A stretch of 64,000 nt of DNA. It comes from Sipunculus nudus (lineage: Eukaryota > Annelida > Sipuncula > Golfingiida > Sipunculidae). The stretch spans positions 71,402,926 through 71,466,925 of the forward strand of contig CM049309.1 in NCBI GenBank assembly GCA_026874595.1, given 5' to 3'. The first letter of the stretch is position 1; each line of letters begins with the position of its first letter. Below, one piece after another: positions 11,389 to 24,675 of this stretch. The notes beneath the pieces are model-generated. The model was not told the DNA's origin. It saw only the letters and a program-made list of their open reading frames with translations, and ran no database searches. Both the position numbers and the translations under genes were made by a program.

Positions 11389-13549
11389 AGGCAAAAGGGG
11401 ACAACCAGAGGCGGAAGGGGAGGACATAAATTCCACAAATTTGTTTGTTAATGAATATATAATAAGGCCTACTCCCTGTTTAACATGTTAAGAAATTAAT
11501 GAAAACTGATAAATATAATGGGCTTTATAAATAAATTTCTATTTGCATGAAGGCCTTTAACTTTAAAGTTTATTCATAAATTACACAAAGTATTATTCAT
11601 AATGCTGATGTATGAATGTACTTACAGCTCTTCACTTAATTGCGTAACTGCTTACCCGGGATAGTCTTGATCTTTATCTCAATGTGTCCAGGTCTGGAGG
11701 TCTAGACACTGCGTTATAAATAACCTCTACCATTACCCATGCTGCATGAAACCATGTTTTTATAACTCAGCTGACTGTAAGTCATCATACAGGTTCTATA
11801 AGATCAGTCATAATCTTTAAAAGTGTTTAATTCATGTATTTCTTTGCAAACTGTTGGTCTTGAATCCCAAGCTCTGCATTTTGCAGATTAATAATTATTA
11901 ATTAAATAAAAAAAATAATATATTCAAATGTGATAAAATATTAGGACCTAATACAAGTGCTCATTGACACATTTTAAGGTCTAATAGTGGCATTAAGAGC
12001 CTGTATATGTGATATGTTTAAGATTCCTGTTTTTGTTTAAGTAGAACTTAATGCAAGTGTTCTGCTTATTACATTATATGCGGTGTACATATCCAGGATC
12101 CTGGATACTGTCGCTTTAAAGGCATCAAGCAAAAAAGATAACTTTAAACCCTTGCCAGAAATAAATTGTGTAAAATCAAATATTGCGTTTATGACAGGGA
12201 AACTTGTGTAATCTGAGGCAGAAATAGTAATTTATTCAAATGACCAAGACATTTAGCTAAATATTGTGTTTAAGTATGAAAACAAAACTCACTTTTAAAA
12301 CTTTGCATCCCCAGTGCTTGAATCTGTATCAGAAAGAATGACCTGTGTGACATTTGTTCACAGAGCCACACGGCTAGTGGTTGATACATTGTAACAAGTT
12401 AACTGAAGCAGCTGCCAGCCCACCATGGGTGGGAGAAAACCCAGAGCAGACATTGTTCCCTGCGTATCACCCCTTGTAAGGACAATATTCTTCTAATTTA
12501 CATTTAAAGTAGAAAACAGTGTCAAGTGGTATGTTACATTTGCATTTGATAAAAATATATCTCTATTTCATGATGAATATGACACTTTTAGCCGACAAAT
12601 CAGATTTTTTGTCAAGTGGAATTTCTCCAGTTTTCCTATTGAATCTTCTAGGGCTTTTGCACAGCATAGCATAGGGAGAGAGAATGGGAGCTAGGGCTAG
12701 TGTTCTGCAAGCTGTATTTAAAGTTTCCCGCTGTAAACAAAAATTTAAATGATTAAAAAATTGAATCCACAAGAGCCAACTATGACACTGGATGCATGGT
12801 CAAGCTAGTAATGCAGTTATTATTAGCATCTTGGCAAATTTTTAGCTGTGACAATTTTTATTCACAAAAAAAACTTACTGTGGTTGTCTATATGTTTGTA
12901 AGAGTATCAGATTTGCAATACTCACAATAAATGATCACAAAAGACATGATACATTTCTGAAAGAGGTCCCCAGTCAAAACAATAGATCAGTCATATTGAT
13001 ACATATGTCATGTATTATACATTCTCCATGCATTAGGGGTCGAAAATTGAAAGGCAAATGGTGGATACAATAAATATCAAACTAGAGGACCATAGGTCGA
13101 GTGCTTGCCGGTAGTGGAAATATAACAGAGAGGCAGAGAGACAGGAAGACAAAGGAACAATGAAAACAGTAATTTGAATGAGCAATGTTCTGGGAGAAGA
13201 GAAGCAATAGGACTTGTGTATCAATGCTGATATTGAAAAGTCATGGACAAATGGACGGACAGACAAACGGAACATACTTCCTGTTTTTTTAACTGTATTC
13301 CTTTCAGAAGCATGGCTTAAATGATGTGGATTCCAGAATGACATGTCAGACCAAAGAAGAAGCAGGCAGGAGAAGTTGAGAACAACAGACAAAAAGACAG
13401 ACATACTGACATAATCTGGAAGACCGGTGACCAGACCTCATAATAGGGAATGCATAGACGAGTAGAATGAGCTATAGTTTGTGTAGATAGGACAATATTT
13501 TACAATGTTATGAGCAAAATGATACTTTTGGCAAAACCTGTAAGCGAAT

Positions 13550-14500
13550 GCCATGGTGTGGCATTGTCTGTTGTCCGGTGTCTGTATGATAACCCATACT
13601 ATCTCGAAAAAAGGCAGGAGCTAGCATCACCAAACTTTATGCAAAAAAACAGACATCTAAAAAACTCTTTCTGATTTTGTTAATTTTTTGGCTATCTGCA
13701 TTTACTTAGATTTTATAGGGAAAAATCTTAAAAACTTTAAAATCTTCTTCTCCGGAACTGTCCAGCCAAATTGTCCAATATTTCACAGAAATAATCCCAG
13801 AAACAATCTCTGTCAAGTTTGTTCGAATGGTTCCAGTTTGGTGATTTTTGGCCGAGTTACATGAAGTTGAACTTAGTCATCTGTCCAAAAAAGCATACTA
13901 AAATTTCAGTCTCAGAAACGGCTGGAGATATCATCACCAAATTTCATGCCAATGTTGGTCACATGAGTCATATCTGAAATTGAGTAATTCGTAATTTCTT
14001 CTCTGAAACCATATGGCCAAATTGTTTAAAATTGCACAGAAATGATCCTTGGGTAGTGCTTTCTGAAGTTTGTTCAAATGGTCTCTGTTCAGTGACTTTT
14101 GACTGAGTTATGGGAAACAGAATTTAGTCATATGCCATGACAGCCCATTTTAGCTCAGTGGCTACAAAGATCTTCTCAAAAACCACTTGGCCAAATTCTT
14201 AAATCTCACACATCAAGTATCCTCAGATGTTGATAATTCAAGTTTGTGCAAATAGTTTTGGTTCAGTGCTTTTTGACTGAGTTACGGGTAGCTGAACTTA
14301 GCCAGTTTGCTGTATCTTCCTATATGAATTATAAACCTGCAAAACGTTTTTCAACTGATGCCACTGTAGCCAGTTTGTTTTATATTTTACAAAAATAATC
14401 CCCACAATAATTCTTATGATATTTGTCTTTAATGGTTCCACATGAATGATTTTTTTATGAATTATCGAGATTGAATTGAGTCATTTTACCATATATGTTA
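13550..14500. repeat. Interspersed repeat, copy 1 of a pair
   Basis: The region from about 13557 to 13980 is repeated in the same orientation at 17070-17520, sharing blocks such as GATTTTATAGGGAAAAA, CAGCCAAATTGTCCAA and TTTGTTCGAATGGTTCCAGT. Sub-units of about 140-180 bp recur up to 14500 ('GGCCAAATT..', 'AGTTACGGG/ATGGGA'). Class unknown; it could be a degenerate Helitron-like element. Confidence 0.6.
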
Positions 14501-14586
14501 GCTGTGTGAAGCAGTTACAGCTAGTCTGGCACCAGTTTATCAGCATCTATTACATCATGCCGTTAGACATTAATATATCAGGTTAA

Positions 14587-14960
14587 ATAGCTTGGCAGAC
14601 TGCCAACTATTTCAGATTTGGCAACAGGCCAAAGGTCAGCCGCAATCTGTGTATAGCTTTGGCAGACTGGCAACTGTATCAGATTAGGCAAGAGGTCAAG
14701 AGTTCACTCAGTGATGCCAGGTATTGGTCAAGAGTTTACTCAGTTTCGTAGCTGAATTCTATTCATAGCTTTGGCAGACTGCCCACTGTATCAGATTTGG
14801 TGCCAAAGGTAAGTCTGGATCTATTTATAGATTTGGCTAACTGCCAACTGTGTCAGAAAATGCAACAGGTCAAGAGTTCACTCAGTGCAGCCAGGTATAG
14901 GTCAAAAGTTTACACAGTCTAGCCAGGTGCAGGTCAAGAGTTCACTCAGTGCAGTAGCTT
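14587..14960. repeat. Imperfect tandem repeat
   Basis: The motifs AGCTTTGGCAGACTG, TCAGATTTGGCAACAGG and GGTCAAGAGTTCACTCAGTG recur three to five times in a loose tandem order. Confidence 0.6.
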
Positions 14961-15749
14961 GAGCCAGCAATTTGTCACAACTGCCTTTCTCACCTATGGA
15001 AGGGCAAACTATTAGGCTCGATGAGGAAGCAAATATTTTTATAATTTTTACAACACCTCATGGCCTACAGGTAATGTCATGTATGTCTCTTAAAATAAAC
15101 CAGACCAATAGTTAACTTTATTGGTGCACTTTCTAACAACACCTAACAAGTGTGAGAAAATTGTTTTAACTCAGCATATTGGTAAACCCCTTGCATACTT
15201 GTAGAATTTCTACCAGCATAACTTGAACAAACATGTTCTGCACAGTTTACTCGATGATACCCAGCCTTAATGCCACACAGCAACTGACCTGTTACTGTTG
15301 AGATTGATGTAAACTTTGGTTTGTGAGCTAACATGTATTGTTTTGTGTTAATTCTTCAATCTTAGCCTAATGCTAAGATAACCAATTGTTTATCATGGTA
15401 TTGATGTTACAGGATGAATGGTTTTTGGAGTGCCTTCATGTCTATGACTTTGTCACGACTCAAGTACAGGCTTGTCAACCTACTGAGTCATGTGTTCACA
15501 GCTAACATCAAACCTGATCTTTATTGACCTATATATATATTTACTCAGATTCAGATATCTGTTATAATGGCAATCAATAATACAAATGTGACACAGGATA
15601 TTGTAAAACAATGTGGTATATGTAACAAAAAGTGGACATGTTAAGGTTTAAATTAATAATATATCGATGATCACCTGGTCTGTTAGACATTACAAGTGGT
15701 CTTGTATCTTGACTGAAACTGATCCACTACTTGATGTCAAACACTTTTG

Positions 15750-16320
15750 ATACTATAGGAACATAGAGCATAACCATGTTGAGGATTATATTCCCAGACT
15801 TGAGGTTGGGAATACTGTGGTTTCAGCATGGTAACACTGAAAATTCACTCCAGTATCTTACACAGTTTTCAGTAGTATCAAATGCACTTATACATCATCA
15901 CATCATAACCTTAGTTTATTTATTTATTCTTATTTATTTTATTAATTCAATTTTTTCTTTCTTTATTTTCTTTATTTAATTGTTCTTGCTTTCACATTTC
16001 CCCCCTTTCACTACTTTATTAATATTTTGATCATTATTCATAATTTATTTTTATTGCTTAATTTGTATTTGACATGTAGTTGTAGCATGAAATTGATCTT
16101 TTTGGTTGATGATACCCCTGTACCATGTGTATGCTGGAACTTTCGGCCTGAGGCCGTTCCTTATAAACTTTGTCCTGTTTTGTTCTTGACATCATAGAGC
16201 TTGATCATGTGGATGATTGTATTTCTAGACTTAAGGTTGGGGACACTGTGGTTTCAGCATGGTTATACTGAAGGTTCACTCTGATTTTTAACACAGTCTT
16301 TAGTAGTATAACATGCATTT
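15750..16320. repeat. Pair of diverged direct repeats
   Basis: A block of about 130 bp at 15755-15885 (containing AGACTTGAGGTTGGG and GTGGTTTCAGCATGGT) recurs at 16190-16315 in the same orientation. Confidence 0.65.
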
Positions 16321-17039
16321 TAATTCAGACATATCAAAATAGCCCTGCCCTTCAATACTAGAATGCAAGATCGCTACAAGATGACTTGCCACCAGATATA
16401 CTTCTTTGATGTGTTTGGATTATTTTGGCACCCCCCACCAGGGGAAATGGTATTTCTGCCCTGCTGATGGCAGAAATAAGGCAAACAACCATTCAGGGCA
16501 GAAATGGCAGATTAAATTATCAAAATATATTGTATTTTAAAAAGAGATAGTAATCTTAATAAATCAAAAGCTGTCTTAAATACAAGCATTTATTAATATA
16601 TTAAGAAATGATAGTCATTTTATTCAATTTAGTTAATGATAATAATGCAAATATGTGCCTCTTCACTTTCTGTTGTAAGTAAGATATGCAAGTTCTAAAC
16701 AGGGAGAGGGAGGTATAAGTAACAGGATTATAAACTGGTTTTAACTGCCAGCTGTAAACAGCATTTTGCATTAAACCAAATTTGCCAAAATTTGTGACTA
16801 AGAGATTTATAACAACTGTAGTACTCGGGTAGTGTAGTCACAGTTCCTGTTCTTGACTCTTAGAAATTTTCAGGTGTATGTGATGCATGATTTCAAGTTG
16901 ACAGGGATTATGCAGTCCTAACTCTTAGAGCCTCTTCTTTCCTGTAGGTTCCTGAGCATGAGACCATGTGTATGTGTGGCACATTTTCCCTAGGCTCTAG
17001 TAATGTCATTATAACAGCCCTTTAGGTTTGCTGAAGTGT

Positions 17040-17550
17040 ATTAACTTTTTAGCGAACCTATGAGCTTATGAGATGGTGCAGCGTCGTCCGTCACGTATCG
17101 TGCATCGTCTGTACATTAACCATAGCTATCTCAAAAACGGCAAAAGCTAGCATCACCAATTTTTTTGCAAATAATCAGTCATCTGAAAAACTCTATCGGA
17201 TTTTGTTTATTTTCTTTTCTAACTGCATTTTCTTAGATTTTATAGGGAAAAAGCTAAAAAAGCTTTAAAAATCTTTTTCTCCGAAACTGTTCAGCCAAAT
17301 TGTCCAAATTTCACAGAAATGATCCCTGGAACAATCTTTCTCAAGTTTGTTCGAATGGTTCCAGTTTGGAGATTTTTGGCTAAGTTACAGGAGGTTGATC
17401 TAAGTCATCTGTCCAAAAAAGCACACTAAAATTAAAATCTCAGAAATGGCTGGAGCTATAATTACCAAATTTTATACCAATATTTGTCACATATGTCATA
17501 TCTGAAATTGAGGTATTAGTGGTGCCACCTACATTGATTTGTTGAAAATG
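17040..17550. repeat. Interspersed repeat, copy 2 of a pair
   Basis: Second copy of the sequence at 13557-13980, with the same orientation and block order. It ends near a GGTGCCACCTACATTG motif resembling the palindromic Helitron core. Confidence 0.6.
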
Positions 17551-17837
17551 TAATTTTAAACTCTTCTAGCTTACACACTGATTTATGATGAAACTGTTAA
17601 GCTGATTGGTTTACACTTTACAAGAATTATTCTATGGTAGGGTTCTGCCACTTTTATAAGAAAAGATTGGGTAAATACAGCTTTAAAAAAGCATTGTAGC
17701 CAATTGAAAAAGGCTTTCTGTGTTTGAAAACAGAATTGACAACACGCTGAGTTTCAGCAGCCAAGTCAAGAGGTCACTCAGTACAAACAGGTGGGGGTCC
17801 AGACATCACCATGGCAACTGACCTGGCTCTGGCGGGT

Positions 17838-17903
17838 GTCTAGACAATGTGTCTAGACGTCAAGATACACAGCGTCTAGACATCTAGACACAATGTCTAG
17901 ATG
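17838..17903. repeat. Cluster of GTCTAGAC-type palindromes
   Basis: Five TCTAGA cores occur within 66 bp, three of them inside the full palindrome GTCTAGAC (17838, 17851 and 17874). The segment can fold into several alternative hairpins. Confidence 0.85.
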
Positions 17904-18016
17904 CAGAATTCCCAGATTATTGGAACTATATCTTTCAACTTTTTGAAAAAATTTGGTTTGCATTTTAGGTGATTCGGGTTTATCATCAGGTCACATGTGA
18001 ACTGCTGCGCCCTCAT

Positions 18017-19560
18017 TTTTAGCTCAGCTGACTATAAGTCATCTGAGCTATAGTCGTGGTCCATTGTCCGTTGTCCGTCCGTCTGTCTGTCCGTCCGTCC
18101 ATCCTTCTGTCTGTCCCGATGTCCGTCCGTAAGACTGGCATGTTTCGACACCATTGGACCTACGAATCTGAAATTCGCCATACAGTTAGATGTCCCCAAA
18201 ATCTCCTACCATGCCGAAAATTGGGTCAATAGGACTTCGTTCCTTTGAGATATTAAGGAAAAACCTCAATTTTTTATTAGAAATCTATTTTCACACTTCA
18301 GGACTGCCTAATATCAAAACCACTCATCTGGTTTTCTTCATATTTACCATAAATATTCCTCTATATAGTTCCTATGTACATGCCAGAAATTAAGTCAGTA
18401 TTATTTAATTTTAAAAAGTTATGGGCCCAAACATAATGGACTTTGTAAAAAAAATCAGGAAAGATATTTGGTCACTTAAGAGCAAAAGTGTTAATGGTAG
18501 GGACTGTTTTTTCAGTAATACAACTTTAATTGATCAAAATTTAATTGTATACCAAAAATTAGATCAAAATCTGTTAATTTTTTTTAAATATTGGCAAAAA
18601 TATAAAATTGGTACCTTAAATTTTGCCGAAGTTTGACCATGGCATGTTTTTTTCCTGTAAGTTTTTCCTGTAATTTTCACAGCATGTTTTTGCTAGCATT
18701 TTGTCTGTTAACACCAAAAATTTGAAACCAGTTGATCAAAAACTGTAGATTTTATTCAAGTTTTCAAGCACCATGTCACATCAAGTTTACATCAAGCTAG
18801 TGTTATGCAGTTTGCTAGAGCTCAGCTCCCCAGCTTCAGCTCTAAGTTCCTTGAATTTAGCATACAGTTAGATGTCTCAAAAATCCCCTACCATGCCAAG
18901 AATTTGATCACTAGGACTGAATTCCTTCGAGATATTAATGAAAAACTTCATTTTTCCATTAAAAACCCATGGTTCCACTCTAAGACTGCCTAATATCAAA
19001 ACCACTGATCTGACTTTGATCATATATAATATACATATTTTTCTATACATTCGCTATGCACATGCCAGAAATGATGTCAGTATTGTGTAATTGTTTTAAG
19101 TTATGGGCCCAAACATAATGCACTTTTTAAAAAATCAAGAAATATATTTACTCCCTTAACAAGAGGATTGCTGATGCTAGAGATTATTTGTCAGGGATGT
19201 AACATTATTTAATCAAGATTCAATTAAATACCAAAAATTAGTTCTGAATTTTTCAAATTTTATAAGTTATTAGTATAAATATTAAATTAATACCTTAAAT
19301 TGTGCCCAACTTTGACCATAGCACGTTTGTTTCCTGAGAGCACTGTTGATATAATTTTCATATTATGCACACATAAGGATTTCATCTTTGTAGTTTAGAA
19401 AGCTGAAAGAAATTGGCCAAATATTGCAGCTTTTATTAATGTTTTTATGAGACCATGCCAGACCCAAGCCTAATCCAGCCCCTCTTCAGTCGCCTGTATG
19501 TTGACCTTGTTGACCTTTCATCAGATTATGCATGCTTGAGCGAAGCATACACTGGGGCAG
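18017..19560. mobile_element. Helitron-like or unclassified interspersed repeat with two long internal units
   Basis: It opens with TTTTAGCTCAGCTGACTATA and a GTCCGTCCGTC tract. Two units about 685 bp apart follow, each with 'ATACAGTTAGATGTC', 'CCTACCATGCC' and 'GAGATATTAA'. Near the right end, ATGCTT-GAGCG-AAGCAT (about 19527-19543) can form a hairpin. No transposase frame is present. The class is tentative. Confidence 0.5.
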
Positions 19561-20702
19561 CCAGGCAGCTAATGCCCAGCCACAGTTGATCCAGGTGTCC
19601 AACCCAACTCATCTAGTAGTTGTTTTGAAAAACAACATAACAATAAACAAATAAATAATTTTGTATGGTTTTTTATTACAAATTAAAGAAAAATTTATAG
19701 AAAAAGAATTTGTTAGTTGATGAGTAACAGAAAATTAACTTGCAGTTACTGATGATGTAAGAATCTTGTATGGATGGATAGAATGTCAATGTCAGTGTTA
19801 TTCCAAATAACACCGTGCAGTCACCTATGGTATTTTTCAGTGAAATTTTAATGATAAAAAAATAAATCATATTATTCATTACTAATCATTAGGGATCATA
19901 TGAAGGAAATTAATGATAGACAAAGATGCAGTTGATAATATTAATCTAGATTCCTACTGTGTCTAGTGTGTAGATTGATGTGAAAGTAGTCCAAAGTGAA
20001 TATATTACATTTATTTTTTTTTAACATAAATAAAAGCCATAAAACCAGGTACTTATGATCATTATTTAAATTTGTGAATTTTGTATATTCTGGATTCTCA
20101 ACATCATTGTTTGGCTAAAACTGAATAAATACTAGACATGGTGCGAATGCTTTGCAAATGTATTTGAATACGAATATGAATATGTACTGCATTAAAACAT
20201 TTTATTGCATAAGAATGGGAATTCAGGTAAAAATGAAAGTATTTGAATACCAGTGCAGATACTTTCAAAAAGTATTCATGAATGCATTCATGAATATATT
20301 CTATAATATTATTTCAATAATCATTTCAGTTATATTTAATTTAAAAAAATCATATGATTTTTGTATTATTTTTTTTTTAATAAAAATTATATTGGCACAA
20401 TATTTGTTATTAAATTTAAATAAATAGTTAAACTTTTTTATTATATATGCTGCTTATTAGTTATATGGCCATGTCAAAATCTGTGTGACAATAGCACTCC
20501 ATTTGTTAATAAAGTAAATGAAATCAATCCTCTTCCCTGTCTCCAAAGATACTATCAAAATCATACATAAGCTTAACACCAACAACTCATAATAAAGCTT
20601 ATATTTATTTCCACACAAAACAAGCATGTGCCTCTTTCCCAAATCATATTTTTTATCATATGTAACAGCTGAGCGCCGTGACAAATGGGTCCCTTGTTGG
20701 TT

Positions 20703-21835
20703 TACCTCTGACCTTTCCTCACTGCCAAGCATCCATTTGTGCGTCTGTTTCCACACATAAACCCACATATCTCGGGAACCATTAGACTGATCAGGCTAAA
20801 AATTTTGCACAAATGTAGCCCTTTGATAGCTTTATAACATAAAATTAAAAATGGTGGTGCCACCTGCAACCATTTATGCACAGCGTCCATCTGTTCATCT
20901 GCCATGGGATAAAATCACTCATATCTCAGCAGTGGTTTGACTTATCCACCTGAAATTTTGCAGGTTTATACATCCTGGACAGCTCTCTTGATTTTATGAA
21001 AGGTGGCGCCACCTACATTCAGGTTTACTCTGCAGACATCCAAGCTCATATCTTGGGAATCGTTTGACCTTTTGGGCCAAACTTTTGCATCTGTATAGAT
21101 CTCACATAGCACTTTATCATAGGCAAAACTGGTGGCGCCACCTGCAACTATTTATGCACAGCGTCCATCTGTTCATCTGCTTGGGGATAAAATCATTCAT
21201 ATCTCAGAAGTGGTGTGACTTATCCACCTGAAATTTGCAGGTTTAACCAGCCTGGACAGCTTTCTCAGTTTTATGATAGGTGGCGCACCTACATTCACAT
21301 ATACTCTGCAAACATCCAAGCTCATATCTCGGGAACGGTTTGACCTATTGGGCCAAAATTTTGCTTGTGTATAGGTCTCACATATCTCTTTATCATAGGC
21401 AAGCATCCATTTGTGCGTCTGTTTCAACACATAAACCCACATATCTTTGGAACCATTAGACCGACCAGGCTAAAAATTTTGCACAAATGTAGCCCATTGA
21501 TAGCTTTATAACATAAACTAAAAATGGTGGTGCCACCTGCAACCACTTATGCACAGAGTCCATCTGTTCATCTGCTTTGGGATAAAATCACTCATATCTC
21601 AGCAGTGGTTTGAAATATCCACCTGAAATTTTGTAGGTTTATACATCCTGGACAATTTTCTCGATTTTTTGACAGATGGCACCACCTACATTCAGGTTTA
21701 CTCTGCAGACATCCATGCTAATATGCAACACACCTCACTCAATTCCCCTTGCCACTTAATCCATGCCTCACTTCACCCGTCCCACTCTGATTTCTGTGGA
21801 TACACATAGTTGCTTGTCGACTACCAATATTCTAG
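20703..21835 (+). mobile_element. Helitron-like element, 5'-truncated
   Basis: Tandem units of about 280 bp are centred on GGTGGCGCCACC-type palindromes. The 3' end keeps a partial hairpin (TAGTTG...CGACTA, 21807-21823) and terminal CTAG (21832-21835) followed by T. The 5' end present in the 39.9 and 41.6 kb copies is missing. Confidence 0.7.
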
Positions 21836-22749
21836 TTTTAAAATGTCCTAGTCTGAAACTTGCAGGTCTGAAATCATTGCTGAAATCATAACGACTAAGG
21901 TAGATATGCAGGACTTAAGAGGATCAATATTAAATTTTAAAAATAAACCATTCTTACTCCCAAACTTTTCACAGGTTCACATTAGGCCTGTAGGTCTTGT
22001 TTATATAGTCATTCCTGTGTCACTAGTACCTGAAACAATGTAGGGGCTCTCCTAAGGCTGGGCATCTTAGGGGATAGGGTTGGCAAATCTGAGTCCTATT
22101 GATGAGAGTGATTTGGAAAGATCATGCACTCTTTCATGCATGACTTAATGCTGACTATGATAATGCTATCAGAGCCTCTGATTTTTTAGCAGGAACATTG
22201 CTTAAGTTGAGCTTACTTTTGACTGAGTGATCAGTCAAGCACCCCCCCCCCCCCACCCCCTCCTTTATTTTCATACAGTATCTCAGGCCTTCTTCAGGGA
22301 ATACCAGGACCCAAAGTAATTACAGAGTATTAATATATTCTGTCACACGTTTACACCTTGGTTATTTTCATTACTGCTACATTACTGCTGTATTTGCTGT
22401 ATAACATTTAAATTGTTTATCTATTATATATTCATAGTTTTCAGGATATTTCTGCCCTTCTGGCAGAAACAAGGGCAGAAAGATATTTTTGCCACATCGA
22501 GTTGTAGAGCAAAAACCAACAGCAGATTTGGCAATGGCAGAAACTTGCCAACCCTGCCCCCACATGTTATAAACAAATATATAAACAAAACAAACAACCT
22601 GATATGTGTGGTGTGATCATTTTTTTATCAATTTTTTTCCAGGCTTATGTTCAAGGGATTATCTTAACTCAACAGATACCAGATATCAGAAAAGGCCCCT
22701 TTAATTAAATTTCAAACAAAACTGTTGAACAATTTTATATTCATTTCAG

Positions 22750-24675
22750 ACAAAAGAAGTAAAATCCAAAAAGGACCTGCTGCTTACACCTTCTGAGCTT
22801 CAACATGAGCTACCTGACCCTCCAGGAACAGAGCAGAACATTGAGGAACAAGATGTTCCAAGGGTAGATTCTGCTGTTAAAACAGATGAAGAGATACAGC
22901 CTGAAGGTCAAAATACACAGACCAAAGTTCATGACCCCGGGCCTGCAGGACTGGAAAAACCAACTCCAGTAGAAGATGTGAGCTCTCTGAATGAGGGAGA
23001 AGAGGAATATGTGGGGAATAAAGGGGGAAATGTCATCACAGATTTGGGTACTGATGGAGAGTCCACTGTAATGGGTGTTCATGCAGGACAAGTTGATATT
23101 GTTGAAGATGTTGGAGCAAAGATCAAGACCATGATCAGAGGACCACATCAGCAGATCTCAGTAGACACAGGTGACAGTGAAACAAACACAGGATTGATAT
23201 CTTTAGAACCTTGTGTTGGTGAAGTAGAAACAAGGTCCCCAGATAACACATCAGCACAAACCTGTGACAGTGAAACTGGGTCTCATGAACAGGTGTCAAT
23301 AGATGCCCAAGCTAGAGAAGGGGAAACTGGGCCTAGTGAACAGGTATTAATTGATGCCCATGCTAGAGAAGGGGAAACAGGCCCTCATGAAGAGGTATTA
23401 ATTGATGCCCATGCTAGAGAAGGGGAAACAGGCCCTCATGAAGAGGTATTTATAGATGCTCAAGCTCGAGAAACTGAAACAGGGGTTCCTGAGCAGATAT
23501 CGGTGGATGCCTGTGACAAGGAAACAGGAGCAATACCTCAAGAACAGGCAACAAAAGGTTCTATAGATAAAGTAACAGAAACAGGACCTCATCCTCTTGT
23601 ATCAGTAGAATCTTGTGAAAATGAAGCATCAGAGGGAAGGGAAGTGACTGTGAGGACACCAGGAGACACCTCTGAGTTGAGAGGGGAAGAAAGTTCAAGT
23701 ATAACACAGGGTGTCTTGGATTCTGGTACCCAAGGTTCTGTACAAACAGAAATTAATGAAGATGTTCAGAACCAAACCGGATCTGCAGTGACAGAGACTA
23801 TCAAAGAAAGTCCCAGTGATGAGTTCGTTGATGCCCAGGAGGACATATCAGAGACTGATGTAATCACAGAGGTAGATGCCAAATGTGTGGCCAAAGATGG
23901 AGACCAACTGGAACATGTTAACAGGAGTGGTGATGCTGTCAGAGGATGTGTACACATTGAGGATGCTGAGAGAGACATGGGTAGGGATGTTCCTGGAGAT
24001 CTTGACTCAGAGAGAACAGATGCTGGAGTGTCTCAGAGAGTTATTGACAGTTCTGTACTAGCTCATTCAGAACTGGAACAAGCTGGAGAGTCTGGTTGTG
24101 AACAGGACTTGGCTGCCAGCAGAGACATTTCATCAGTGCTTGAATCTATAGCTAACAGCAGCTCTGTGAACTTGCATGAACTCCCAGTCACTGAGGGGGT
24201 TGTTTCTTCACATGTGGCTGAGAGTGATCAGAACCCTGTCTCAGCAGATGGTGCTCAGATGAGCAGGGACCAGCAGGTAAATTTTAACCCAGTGGCATTA
24301 ACAAGGATGCATATGTATGATGGGCAAACACAAATAAGGAATGATCCCATACCAGCTCAGCCTGCTGTCAGCACAAGGGGTCAGATAGTACATTCTCAGA
24401 TGAGAGAGGGTACAGTCTTTAGAGACCATATTCAGGAAATGGAGCTGGCACCGGATAACAATTCCAGTTCAGGTATCACACCCAGTACTCCTGCAGAGAC
24501 ATCCAGTTCTGGAACATTACCTGTTGTTTCTGCCCCAGTTCTGGATGTCAGCCCAAGTTCTTCTGCCCATGCTGTTCCTGTAGAGGAGCTACCTCTGACA
24601 GATGAACAGCTCTCATGTTTATACCACAACCCACAGCTGAGAAGCCTGGAGTCATCAGTAGACAAGTTTATACAG
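22750..24675 (+). CDS. EPG5: EPG5 exon 2, long acidic N-terminal region
   Basis: Encodes residues 17-658 after acceptor CATTTCAG and before donor CAG|GTGAGA; phase 0 at both ends. The product is rich in Glu, Asp, Ser, Thr and Gly with few hydrophobic runs, so it is probably disordered. The equivalent human region is about half as long and poorly conserved. A 17-residue tandem repeat sits at 23272-23631. The last 30 residues ('LPLTDEQLS..', ending SSVDKFIQ) align with the human segment just before DRHEFYELL. Confidence 0.88.
23272..23631 (+). repeat. Coding minisatellite, 51-bp unit (17 residues)
   Basis: Units with the pattern ETGPHEEVLIDAHAREG begin at 23272, 23323, 23374 and 23425, all exactly 51 bp apart and all in frame. 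More diverged units start at 23476, 23521 and 23578. Units three and four are almost identical in nucleotides, which points to recent duplication. Confidence 0.92.

Larger units (their letters stand above)
9679..22749 (+). other. EPG5: EPG5 intron 1 (13.1 kb)
   Basis: The largest intron in the window. It holds a 55-bp direct duplication near 11286-11388, repeat-derived blocks at 13550-14500, 14587-14960, 15750-16320, 17040-17550 and 18017-19560, a palindrome cluster at 17838-17903, a Helitron-like element at 20703-21835 and a C-run near 22242-22258. A TTTCTGCCC/GGCAGAAA repeat occurs near 16445-16520 and 22445-22560. Other parts show nothing recognisable. No supported exon was found between 9679 and 22749. 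Confidence 0.6.

Noticed and set aside
12563-13404. Minus-strand frames of 69 and 123 codons
   Set aside because: No recognisable domain, no splice context and no repeat in the window; most likely chance frames in intron 1.
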